Assembly: GCA_002423495.1 (NCBI GenBank)
Contig: DIWN01000062.1
Location: forward strand, 1 to 25,769
DNA: 25,769 nt
Reading direction: 5' to 3'
From: Anaerolineaceae bacterium UBA6105
GTDB lineage: Bacteria; Chloroflexota; Anaerolineae; Anaerolineales; Anaerolineaceae
Shown here in pieces: positions 7,039-14,146 of this stretch. The position numbers and the translations under genes are program-made. Below the pieces are notes generated by a model, which was not told where the DNA came from, ran no database searches, and was given only the letters and a program-made list of their open reading frames with translations. The first letter of the stretch is position 1, and each line of letters begins with the position of its first letter.

Positions 7039-7881
7039 ATGCCGTTCGAAATCCACGGATGTTCCGACCTGCCTCTCTCTGACCTGACAAGATTCCTGAA
7101 TGCGAATAATCTCTCATTCAACAATCTTGACTGGTTCCCACCCAATGAAAGGTTTCAGGAAGCTGCCTGTTTCGCTCTCATAGAAGAGCAGCGCATCAAA
7201 GCGCTGCTGGCAGCCACTCCCGAGAGTTCAGTTGTCGCATGGCTGCGTTTTTTCCACGCGGAACGCAACGGAAAACATCTGCAGTATTTCAACGCCTTGC
7301 TGCCCCAGGCAAAGACCATCTTACAGGATCTGGGGGTACACAGCATCTTCTCCCTCGCCCCCTACGATTGGCTGGAAAGAATACTTGGAGGGGAAGGCTT
7401 TCTGCCAGCCGACCAGATCGTTACGCTTCAGTGCAATTTCGCGGGACCAATAAGCAACAGCACAAACCCAGATCTCATCATTCGTGAGATGACCGAACGC
7501 GACCTGGCAGCAGTGGAAGCCATAGATCTTGCCGCTTTTGATCCGGTCTGGCAAATGAAACGCGCCAGTCTTGAAAAGACCTATCACCTCGGCGCCTGGA
7601 ACAGCATCGCAATTCTGGATGGGCAAATCGCAGGCTATCAGATGAGCACGAACGCCTTCGACACAGCCCACCTGGCACGCCTGGCTGTAGATCCGCGATG
7701 GCAGAGCAGAGGCATTGGACACAGCCTTGTTGAGGAGATGCTGGAAACCTTCTCGGCAATTGGGGTAAACACCTTTTCCGTCAATACCCAGGCCAGCAAC
7801 AGCCAGTCGTTATCGCTTTATCATTCCCTGGGTTTTGAACGCGAGGATCGCGATATCCTGGTGATGTCGCTCAACCTATAA
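7039..7881 (+). CDS. GNAT-family N-acetyltransferase
   Basis: The product is 280 aa. The C-terminal half (about 145-280) is a standard GNAT fold. Motif A is HLARLAVDPRWQSRGIGHSLVEEML, in which QSRGIG is the acetyl-CoA pyrophosphate loop. Motif B is SLYHSLGFERED. The N-terminal half (1-140) lacks a clear acetyl-CoA loop and may be a degenerate second GNAT-like domain, as in tandem-GNAT proteins. The substrate is unknown; protein N-terminal, antibiotic or small amine acetylation are all possible. The ATG lies 5 nt after the parB stop with no strong Shine-Dalgarno, suggesting translational coupling. It probably ends the pfkB operon. A 6-bp hairpin at 7898-7914 follows but lacks a T run. Confidence 0.85.
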   Translation: MPFEIHGCSDLPLSDLTRFLNANNLSFNNLDWFPPNERFQEAACFALIEEQRIKALLAATPESSVVAWLRFFHAERNGKHLQYFNALLPQAKTILQDLGVHSIFSLAPYDWLERILGGEGFLPADQIVTLQCNFAGPISNSTNPDLIIREMTERDLAAVEAIDLAAFDPVWQMKRASLEKTYHLGAWNSIAILDGQIAGYQMSTNAFDTAHLARLAVDPRWQSRGIGHSLVEEMLETFSAIGVNTFSVNTQASNSQSLSLYHSLGFEREDRDILVMSLNL

Positions 7882-7897
7882 AAATCCCACCTTTTAT

Positions 7898-7914
7898 GCT
7901 GGCTGGACGCCAGC
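7898..7914. other. Short hairpin after the GNAT gene
   Basis: GCTGGC and GCCAGC pair around a 5-nt loop (tggac). No T-tract follows, so it is a weak candidate for a terminator or mRNA 3' stabiliser between the GNAT gene and the dsbA-like gene. Confidence 0.35.
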
Positions 7915-7957
7915 AACCCTTTGTGGCAAAATCAAGCAAACTTATTCAGGAGTCAAT

Positions 7958-8638
7958 ATGGCACAGAAAATGACACAACGTGAGTTACTGAGAACGCAAA
8001 GAGAAAAGGAATCGCGCAAACGAACCATTACTCTGTTGATTGGAGCATTCGTTCTGGTGGCAGCAGTTTTATTAGTGTATTTCCTGCCCAGATTGCCGAG
8101 CGTGAGCAAGGTCGAAGGCTACGCAAACCAATCCGGACAATCCGTTGGCGATCCAAACGCACCGGTAAAAGTAGTGGAGTTTTCCAATTTTGGCTGCAGC
8201 CACTGCCGCACTTTCGCGTTGGAGAACGAGGAGCAACTGGTCAAGGACTACGTTGAAACAGGAAAGGTCTATTTTACTTACAAGGTCTTTCAGTTCAGCG
8301 AAGACGAAACAATGAAAGCTGCTGAAGCAGCCTATTGCGCGGGTGAACAGAACCAATTCTTCGAAATGCAAAAACTTCTCTTCCAAAATTCCACCTTCGC
8401 TGGCGCGTATGCGGATAGCAGCATTTCTTCCTACGCCAAGCAGCTTGAACTGAACACCACGGAGTTCAATCAGTGCATGGAAAGTGACGCCCAACTGGCA
8501 AATATCCGCGCCGACACTGACTATGCCAGGAATCTTGGCATCACCGGCACACCCATGTTCGATGTCAATGGCACCATCGTCTATTCAACCACCCTGATTG
8601 AAACGATTGAAGCTGCTTTGGCTGCCTCCGGGAATTGA
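7958..8638 (+). CDS. Membrane-anchored DsbA-like thiol-disulfide oxidoreductase
   Basis: This 226-aa protein has a basic cytoplasmic N-terminus (1-22), one TM helix at about 23-43 and an extracytoplasmic thioredoxin-fold domain of the DsbA/BdbD type. The redox motif is C80-S-H-C83 in EFSNFGCSHCRTF, and the cis-proline is P199 in GITGTPMF. The helical insertion between them (KAAEAAYCAGEQNQFFEMQ) is typical of the DSBA-like thioredoxin_4 group. It would oxidise cysteines in secreted proteins, or act as a reductase or isomerase; the partner (a VKOR or DsbB) is not in the window. AGGAG at 7948-7952 supports the ATG at 7958. A strong terminator follows, so this gene ends the transcript. Confidence 0.9.
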   Translation: MAQKMTQRELLRTQREKESRKRTITLLIGAFVLVAAVLLVYFLPRLPSVSKVEGYANQSGQSVGDPNAPVKVVEFSNFGCSHCRTFALENEEQLVKDYVETGKVYFTYKVFQFSEDETMKAAEAAYCAGEQNQFFEMQKLLFQNSTFAGAYADSSISSYAKQLELNTTEFNQCMESDAQLANIRADTDYARNLGITGTPMFDVNGTIVYSTTLIETIEAALAASGN

Positions 8639-8658
8639 TTTTCACGTTTTTTGGAAGG

Positions 8659-8686
8659 CGCAGTTCAGCATGAACTGCGTTTTTTT
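8659..8686 (+). terminator. Rho-independent terminator of the dsbA-like gene
   Basis: A perfect 9-bp stem CGCAGTTCA/TGAACTGCG with a 3-nt loop is followed by seven T. It sits between the end of the dsbA-like gene and the convergent DUF554 gene, whose stop is at 8689. Confidence 0.92.
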
Positions 8687-8688
8687 AT

Positions 8689-9411
8689 CTAGTGCCAGGC
8701 AATACCGAGCGTGTTCAGCAGCAGAACAATTAACACCACGATGAACAGGGCAGGCAAAAAACTGCCAACGCGAATCTTTTTGATCTCCAGAAGATTGCTG
8801 ATGGCGATCCCCGCCAGGATCACACCCCCAACCGATGTCATTTCAAGGATCACACTTTGGTCAAAACCTTTGCCGATGGTTCCAGCCAAAAGGGAGATTG
8901 CGCCTTGGTAGATCAGGACGATCGGGGCTGAAAAAAGCACTCCCACCCCAAAGGTCGAGGCGAAAGCAATCGAGGCAATCCCATCGAGCAGGGATTTGAT
9001 CGCCAGCATCTGGTAATCCCCAACCATGCCGTCCTGGATGGAGCCCAAAATTGCCATAGGACCAATGCCAAAAAGCAGCGACGCGGTCACAAAACCGCTG
9101 ATAAATCGCTGGGCGTTTGGGGAGCTGGCATTGGCGCCGCGTTCAACCTTTTGCTGGATGCGCTCGCCCAACCCATTAAGCAGCTCTTCAATCCGCAGGG
9201 CTTCTCCGGCAATCACTCCCAGCACGATACTGCTGAGCGGGACCAACATATTTTGCGTTTGGGAGAAAATATGCACGCCATAAGCCAGCGTAAAAAGACC
9301 AAGCGCGGAAGTCAGGGTTTGGCGCACCTTGAGCGGAATGCGGTTGCCAGCGAGCAGACCGATCAGCCCGCCGAGCAAAATTGCGGCGAAATTGATGATG
9401 GTTCCTGTCAT
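8689..9411 (-). CDS. DUF554 family integral membrane protein (YdfK/YqgA-like)
   Basis: The product is 240 aa with about seven hydrophobic helices. It has the DUF554 pattern: GTIINFAAILLGGLIGLL at the N-terminus, a short acidic loop (IEELLNGLGERIQQK) near residue 75, then the signature region FGIGPMAILGSIQDGM, followed by DYQMLAIKSLLDGIASIAFA. Transport function is often suspected for the family but its substrate is not established. The length is typical. It is last in the minus-strand operon; its ATG lies 1 nt from the stop of the adenosyltransferase gene. Confidence 0.88.
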   Translation of the reverse strand: MTGTIINFAAILLGGLIGLLAGNRIPLKVRQTLTSALGLFTLAYGVHIFSQTQNMLVPLSSIVLGVIAGEALRIEELLNGLGERIQQKVERGANASSPNAQRFISGFVTASLLFGIGPMAILGSIQDGMVGDYQMLAIKSLLDGIASIAFASTFGVGVLFSAPIVLIYQGAISLLAGTIGKGFDQSVILEMTSVGGVILAGIAISNLLEIKKIRVGSFLPALFIVVLIVLLLNTLGIAWH

Positions 9412-9412
9412 G

Positions 9413-9910
9413 TTATCCCAAAGGGGTTTCAGCCAATATTAGCAGGTAGCAAAGGGTGGAAAGGCGATTCAGATATTGAAGCATGCTTTCATCCGGGATT
9501 TGGAGAATCTCAAATCCCGCTACTGCTTCACGTTCCGCCCTGCGCACAACCGCGCGCGCAAGGTCAAGCGCGCCGGTCGCAGGGGAATGTCCTGGATGAA
9601 TGAACTCATTTGGATAATCAACCTCAGCCTCAATGGCCTCGATGGTCGCTTCCAGGTCCTCAAGTTGTATCGCAAAAATACCGTCCAGGTCGCCAGGAGC
9701 AGTTTTTGGCAGAGCAGCCAGCAATCCCATCATGTGAGACAGGTCTTTCTGACAGCTTTCCAGATAGCTTTGATTGTTAGCTGAACAAAAAGCCTTTGCC
9801 AGGCTGAGTGAGGCGCTGGCCTCATCAAGCACGCCAAGCAGCTTGATGCGCAGGTCAGATTTCTTGACCCCGGATTCGCCAATCAGGTTCGTTTTCCCAC
9901 AAGGTGTCAT
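9413..9910 (-). CDS. PduO-type corrinoid adenosyltransferase, N-terminal motif degenerate
   Basis: This 165-aa member of the ATP:cob(I)alamin adenosyltransferase family makes coenzyme B12 from cob(I)alamin and ATP. The family pattern is clear: VKKSDLRIKLLGVLDEASASL, including the conserved Asp of the LDE motif, and the C-terminal ALDLARAVVRRAERE followed by MLQYLNRLSTLCYLLIL, with the Arg pair that contacts ATP. The usual N-terminal ATP-binding TRTGDxGxT is not there; the protein starts MTPCGKTNLIGESG. Either the true start lies elsewhere or the loop has diverged, and activity is uncertain. The start lies 4 nt after the solute-binding protein stop, in an operon with secG and DUF554. No other cobalamin gene is in the window. 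Confidence 0.82.
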   Translation of the reverse strand: MTPCGKTNLIGESGVKKSDLRIKLLGVLDEASASLSLAKAFCSANNQSYLESCQKDLSHMMGLLAALPKTAPGDLDGIFAIQLEDLEATIEAIEAEVDYPNEFIHPGHSPATGALDLARAVVRRAEREAVAGFEILQIPDESMLQYLNRLSTLCYLLILAETPLG

Positions 9911-9914
9911 CGCG

Positions 9915-11600
9915 CTAATCCGTGGGGGTGACAGCCTGTGAAGGTGTCGTATCTGTGAGGATGTACCAGGTGTTCACCGCATTGAAACGGTCGGCCGGGT
10001 CGAAAACGGGTCCAATCGAAACGTCCTTGATGGAGCTTTTTAACCCATAGTTGTAAACGGTGTAGAACAATGGTAAAGAGGGCAGATCTTCTGCAAAGAG
10101 GATTTGGAAATTGCGGTAGAGGCGCGCCCGAAGTTCCATGCTGGGTTGGGTGCGGGCTTGTTCGAGGTATTCGCTGGCAGTGGTATTGCGCCATTGCGAA
10201 TAATTCTGCCCGGCCTCAGCCTGCGATTCCGCCCAGAAAGGATAGGGGTCCGGATCAGGAGAATTTCTGAGGTCAATATCGACTAAAGCAGCCTCATAAG
10301 CACGGCTTTCAAGGCTGGTCATCAATTCAGCGTAAGGTCTTAGATCCAACGCAACCTCAATGCCGATTGAAGCCCAGTTTTCAGCCATGATACTTGCAAT
10401 CTGGCTGTGAACTTCGTCATCCTGCACCAACAGCGTCAGGCTTGCCTGGATCCCTTCAGGGGTCATCAACTGACCTGCTTCGGACCAACTGTAACCTGCC
10501 CCTGCCAGCAATTGCCGCGCGAGGTCAACGTCGTAGCGGTAGGGTTCCAAACCGTCGTAAAACGCCCAGTTTCCAGGCGCGATAGGTCCGAGGGCAGGCA
10601 CTGCCTGGCTCGAAAAGACCTCATCAATGATTGCCTGGCGATTCGTGGCAGCCATCAATGCCTTGCGAAAATCGGCTGATTGCAGGATAGGCTGCGTCAG
10701 GTTCTGGGTGTTCAAAAAGACCATCGTCAGGCGCGGCAAGCGGCTGGAGTGAATGTCCAGCCCGGGTAGGTTCAGCGCGGTTTCCAGGTCAGCATGATCA
10801 ATCCTGGCAACGGCGTCAACCTCATCGCTCAAATATGCCTGCAGCGCGTCGTGAGCCGTGGGGTAAAGTTTGAAACTGATCTCATCAATGTAGGGGCGTC
10901 CGGAATAGTAGTATTCAAAGGATTCAAGGATGACGCCAACAATTTTGCCGTCGGCTAATTCAAACTCCCTGAAACGGTAAGGTCCGGAACCGATTGGAGC
11001 AAGATTAAAGGGGTGGTCAACCAGCTCATCAAGGCTGAGGTTGCCAAGCAGATGGGATGGCAAAATCTGAAAGGTCAGATAATCAAGGAATGGAGCAAAA
11101 CTGCTTGGCAGGGAAAACTCCACGCTCAGATCAGACAAAGCAGCCATTTGCACCAACTGCCAGAACGCATGCAGGTCTTCGTCAACCAGCCTGCTGTCAC
11201 TTTGCATCAGCGAGACCGTATAAAGCACATCCTGACTGGTGAGAGGAGTGCCATCGTGCCAGACCGCGTTTTCGCGCAGGTTGACCACGTAGCGGGTTCC
11301 ATCCGCGGAAGCGTTCCAGCTTGCAGCCAGATCCCCTTGAGGCAATCCGCGCGAGTCGAACTTGACCAGGCTGCTGAAAATGAGACGGTCAACATCCCGA
11401 TCCGGCTGATTAAAGCGGTCAAGAAGCGGATTGAGGCGCATGATATCGCCCACAAGCGCTTCAGTAAAGCTGCCGCCGGTAATGGGATTGGGGGTGCTTT
11501 CGACCACCAGAGATGAGGTTGAAGGTTGAAAAATCAAAATCAAACCGACAACCAGACCGGTGATCAGGACAATCAGAAGCTGCCAACGAAAGCGTCTCAT
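9915..11600 (-). CDS. ABC transporter solute-binding protein, family 5 (peptide/nickel type), membrane anchored
   Basis: The product is 561 aa, a normal size for SBP_bac_5 (OppA/DppA/NikA-like). Residues 9-26 form one hydrophobic segment (LLIVLITGLVVGLILIFQ) without a lipobox cysteine, so it is probably held by an uncleaved N-terminal helix. The mature part opens GGSFTEALVGDIMRLNPLL, the standard family start, and contains LAASWNASADGTRYVVNLRENAVWHDG-type family signatures. A middle LTMVFLNTQN and C-terminal PSLPLFYTVYNYGLKSSI complete the match. It should bind peptides or a similar ligand outside the cell. No permease or ATPase is nearby, so it is an orphan. It lies downstream of secG, 86 bp away, with an 8-bp hairpin between the two. 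Confidence 0.9.
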   Translation of the reverse strand: MRRFRWQLLIVLITGLVVGLILIFQPSTSSLVVESTPNPITGGSFTEALVGDIMRLNPLLDRFNQPDRDVDRLIFSSLVKFDSRGLPQGDLAASWNASADGTRYVVNLRENAVWHDGTPLTSQDVLYTVSLMQSDSRLVDEDLHAFWQLVQMAALSDLSVEFSLPSSFAPFLDYLTFQILPSHLLGNLSLDELVDHPFNLAPIGSGPYRFREFELADGKIVGVILESFEYYYSGRPYIDEISFKLYPTAHDALQAYLSDEVDAVARIDHADLETALNLPGLDIHSSRLPRLTMVFLNTQNLTQPILQSADFRKALMAATNRQAIIDEVFSSQAVPALGPIAPGNWAFYDGLEPYRYDVDLARQLLAGAGYSWSEAGQLMTPEGIQASLTLLVQDDEVHSQIASIMAENWASIGIEVALDLRPYAELMTSLESRAYEAALVDIDLRNSPDPDPYPFWAESQAEAGQNYSQWRNTTASEYLEQARTQPSMELRARLYRNFQILFAEDLPSLPLFYTVYNYGLKSSIKDVSIGPVFDPADRFNAVNTWYILTDTTPSQAVTPTD

Positions 11601-11662
11601 TTGCTAAACAGAAAGACAACCCCCGGTTTAGGTGAGTTGCCTTTATCCTCCATGATCAATTG

Positions 11663-11689
11663 TGATAGCGGCGGGAGATGTCGCTATCA
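11663..11689. promoter_or_regulatory. Hairpin overlapping the secG stop codon
   Basis: TGATAGCG (11663-11670) pairs with CGCTATCA (11682-11689) around an 11-nt loop. The secG stop codon (minus strand, 11687-11689) is part of the stem. There is no T run, so this is not a standard terminator. It could separate secG from the downstream gene by RNA processing or set their expression ratio (inference). Confidence 0.45.
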
Positions 11690-11902
11690 GGAGATAAGTA
11701 CACTGATGAGTGCGAGCATTAGAAAAACAACACTGAGGGCGATCGTGATGTAATACATCACTTTTTCAATGCCACGCCGCTGAGTGTAGACACCACCAGT
11801 GTCGCCGCCAGCCAAGCCACCCAGGCCAACGCCCTTGCTTTGCAACAGCACACTGGCAATCAAAGCGATTGAAACGATAATAATTGCGATGTTCAGAACC
11901 AT
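11687..11902 (-). CDS. secG: SecG preprotein translocase subunit
   Basis: This 71-aa SecG stimulates protein translocation through SecYE. Two TM helices are visible, at about 3-21 (LNIAIIIVSIALIASVLLQ) and 48-70 (VMYYITIALSVVFLMLALI). They are joined by the conserved glycine-rich cytoplasmic loop LLQSKGVGLGGLAGGDTGGVYTQRRG. The length is typical of short SecGs. The Shine-Dalgarno AGGAGG (complement at 11912-11917) is 9 nt from the ATG. A near-consensus promoter lies immediately upstream, making secG the first gene of the minus-strand operon. Confidence 0.95.
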   Translation of the reverse strand: MVLNIAIIIVSIALIASVLLQSKGVGLGGLAGGDTGGVYTQRRGIEKVMYYITIALSVVFLMLALISVLIS

Positions 11903-11932
11903 AACCTTCAGCCTCCTGCGGATCAGGTCTTG

Positions 11933-11960
11933 ATTATAACCAATCCGTTGTTTTCGTCAA
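11933..11960 (-). promoter_or_regulatory. Sigma-70-type promoter of the secG operon
   Basis: On the minus strand a TTGACG -35 (11955-11960) and a TATAAT -10 (11933-11938) are separated by 16 bp. Transcription would start near 11926, giving a leader of about 24 nt that holds the AGGAGG site. Confidence 0.8.
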
Positions 11961-12490
11961 ATTTACATGAACCTTTATTTTACCCGAAAAGTGCAAACCT
12001 ATCTGTCCAATATCCTTAGTTTTGAAAAGTCATCACCTACCACCTGCCGTCAATCCGTCATCGCGAGCCTCTTTTGCGCGGCGATCTGCCTTTGGATTGT
12101 GATGATTGGAGACCTTCGGTCACATCACGTGCGCGGCCGGGAGGCCGGCACGATCGAGGTATCACCTATCACCTACCACCTATCACCTACCACCTTTCCT
12201 GGGGTTTTTCCGCTATTTCCGTTATTTCCGCTGTTTTTTGATAGCGCAGAATGGCTGTTGGAGTGGAAAAACTGGCTATTTTGTTAATGTGCGGGGCACC
12301 ACGCTGCTGGTACTAGTGGTGTAATTTGCAATAATTGCAATAATTGCAACGTTTTTTGATAGTGCAGAAATGCAGTTTTCTTGCAAATACCCGTTTTTAA
12401 AGTGCTTTCTTGCAAATTGAATCACGTGTGGATATTATAGCACATATGTTCTATTTATGCAAATCTTTTCTCGGGTTACCAATGCTGAAA

Positions 12491-12638
12491 AGACCCTCTT
12501 CAGTCTCCTGTCCGCTGCGCGGCCTGTGCCCGTAACAAAGTGGATGGGTATGGGATCCAGCTTTGCCTCCCTTTCGCTGCGCTTACCCTCCGTTTCACTG
12601 CGCGCACAGGCCAGGGATCTTCGACCTGGGGAAGCCCA
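12491..12638 (+). repeat. Dispersed repeat A, long copy (left block)
   Basis: It begins with accctcttcagtctcctgtc and ends with ggatcttcgacctggggaag. Both ends and the intervening ccagctttgc and cgctgcgcttac pieces recur in the same order at 17637-17757 in the right block. The left copy carries about 30 bp of extra sequence near 12525-12555. Confidence 0.85.
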
Positions 12639-12699
12639 CGATATAGCCAGTCTCGAAGAGGCGTGTAGATGAAGCGGGGAGAGTGATAAATTTTCTTTT

Positions 12700-12755
12700 G
12701 TAGGCCGGATTCTTCTGCCTGCCCTGGGGCTCTTTTCTCCAGGGTTGAATCCGGC
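12700..12755. repeat. Nested palindrome starting GTAGGCCGGATT
   Basis: GCCGGATT (12704-12711) pairs with AATCCGGC (12748-12755). Inside it, CCCTGG and CCAGGG form a second stem. It belongs to the same GCCGGATT hairpin class as 12778-12802, 17412-17436 and 17808-17832. Confidence 0.8.
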
Positions 12756-12777
12756 TCGTGATTACTTCAGGACTATT

Positions 12778-12853
12778 GCCGGATTGAACTACGCAATCCG
12801 GCCTACGAACTACTGCAAAGACCCTCTTCAGTCTCCTGTCCGCTGCGCGGCAG
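12778..12853 (+). repeat. Composite: GCCGGATTG hairpin + CTAC + repeat A
   Basis: A 9-bp-arm hairpin (GCCGGATTG/CAATCCGGC, 12778-12802) is followed by CTAC, a short spacer and repeat A (12819-12853). The same order occurs at 17412-17487, about 4.63 kb away and in the same orientation. The tail ggcagaagccagctt matches 17665-17680 with one change. Confidence 0.88.
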
Positions 12854-12991
12854 AAGCCAGCTTCCCCCCAGGGAAGCCCTTACTGCTGCAGGGGTTTGGC
12901 ACGCCAAGCCCAAAAATAGCAAAAAATTGAATAATGGTTTAAACTAGTCCAAGGTCGAATTGATTGCCACTCATGAAAGGATGAAGGGGTA

Positions 12992-14146
12992 ATGCCAAAC
13001 GATAATCTCTCACAAGCAAAAAGAGCAAAATATGACGAGTTCTACACTCAATATAGCGATATTGAGAAAGAAATGTCAGCTTACCTGGAGTACGACCCGG
13101 ATGTGTTTCGCGGCAAAACGGTACTGCTGCCCTGCGATGACCCCGAATGGAGCAACTTTACCAAGTATTTCGCCCAAAACTTTGACCGCTTTGGAATGAA
13201 GAAACTGATCAGCACCAGCTATGCTTTTGAGAGCAAGACATACAAGACCAATTATCAACCTACCCTTTTTGAAAAAGATAATCCTCAATTTGACGAAATC
13301 AAAACCTCATTAAATGGCAAGATTTTTACACTTACATGCGACCGTACGGGTGACCAGAAGGTGAATGTGGATGACCTGGAATGGCACTACCTGCAAGGCG
13401 ATGGGGACTTCAGGAGCGACGAGGTAAAAGTACTGCGCGATGAGTCAGACATTATTATTACCAATCCGCCCTTTTCTCTTTTTAGGGAGTTTCTGGCGTG
13501 GATTATCGAGGCTGACAAGCAATTTGTAATTATCGGAAGTAAAAACGCAATTACTTACAAGGAAATTTTTCCGTTAATTAAAGATAATAAAATGTGGGTT
13601 GGGTCTACAAGTTTTAACAAAGATATGTTGTTTCTTCCGCTTGAAGAAATTGATCCATTAACAAAACCTATTACTGCAACCAGAACCGTCGATGGCGTTG
13701 TCTATCTACGATCACCTTCGGTTTGGTTTACCAACCTCGACCACGGCAGGCGTCATCAACCCTTACCACTGATGACGATGGAAGATAATCTTAAATTCAG
13801 CAAGCATAAGCAAATCAGGGGCAGAACTTCATACGATCGTTATGACAATTATGACGCTATTGAAGTGCCATTCACCGATGCCATCCCGAGTGATTACAAT
13901 GGTGTAATGGGCGTGCCAATTAGCTTTCTTGATAAATACAACCCTGATCAGTTTGAGATCGTCGGCAACGGTCAGACAATGGCGGACGAGTTAGGAATTA
14001 AGCCAGTAGGACAAAAATTTGTTGACGATTACTATGCGCAAGGGAATAAGGGCCAGATACACGCGAAGTGGAATAATCTTGTCTACCACGTTGGTGAGAA
14101 GGTTTTTGTTCCCTATCAAAGGATCTTGATCAAACACAGGAGATAA
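12992..14146 (+). CDS. EcoRI-type adenine-specific DNA methyltransferase
   Basis: This 384-aa protein resembles the EcoRI methylase family (N6-adenine, SAM-dependent). The catalytic motif is NPPF at 158-161 in DIIITNPPFSLFREFL. A SAM-binding region is likely at 41-60 (GKTVLLPCDDPEWSNFTKYF). Family-typical segments include the N-terminal AKRAKYDEFYTQYSDIEKEM, VIIGSKNAITYKEIFPLI, and WFTNLDHGRRHQPL. The length is close to M.EcoRI (about 325 aa) with a C-terminal extension. AAGGATGAAGGGG precedes the ATG. The stop codon is immediately followed by the ATG of the DUF262-HNH gene, so the two form an operon and probably a modification-restriction pair. The sequence is more AT-rich than the core genes around it, which fits horizontal transfer. 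The target site cannot be read from sequence; GAATTC should not be assumed. Confidence 0.9.
   Translation: MPNDNLSQAKRAKYDEFYTQYSDIEKEMSAYLEYDPDVFRGKTVLLPCDDPEWSNFTKYFAQNFDRFGMKKLISTSYAFESKTYKTNYQPTLFEKDNPQFDEIKTSLNGKIFTLTCDRTGDQKVNVDDLEWHYLQGDGDFRSDEVKVLRDESDIIITNPPFSLFREFLAWIIEADKQFVIIGSKNAITYKEIFPLIKDNKMWVGSTSFNKDMLFLPLEEIDPLTKPITATRTVDGVVYLRSPSVWFTNLDHGRRHQPLPLMTMEDNLKFSKHKQIRGRTSYDRYDNYDAIEVPFTDAIPSDYNGVMGVPISFLDKYNPDQFEIVGNGQTMADELGIKPVGQKFVDDYYAQGNKGQIHAKWNNLVYHVGEKVFVPYQRILIKHRR

Larger units (their letters stand above)
11961..12991. other. Gene-free repeat-rich region left of the island
   Basis: About 1 kb with no believable ORF. It holds a 14-bp tandem repeat (tatcacctaccacc, near 12166-12195), a dispersed micro-repeat (gttttttgatagygcagaa at 12233 and 12351), short ttgcaataa iterations at 12327-12350, and the palindromic blocks listed separately from 12491 on. 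Short ORFs here read through repeats only. Confidence 0.7.

Noticed and set aside
12418..12436. Possible parS site around TCACGTG
   Set aside because: Only the central TCACGTG matches; the flanks do not form the TGTTTCACGTGAAACA-type palindrome. The same holds for the CACGTG near 12125.
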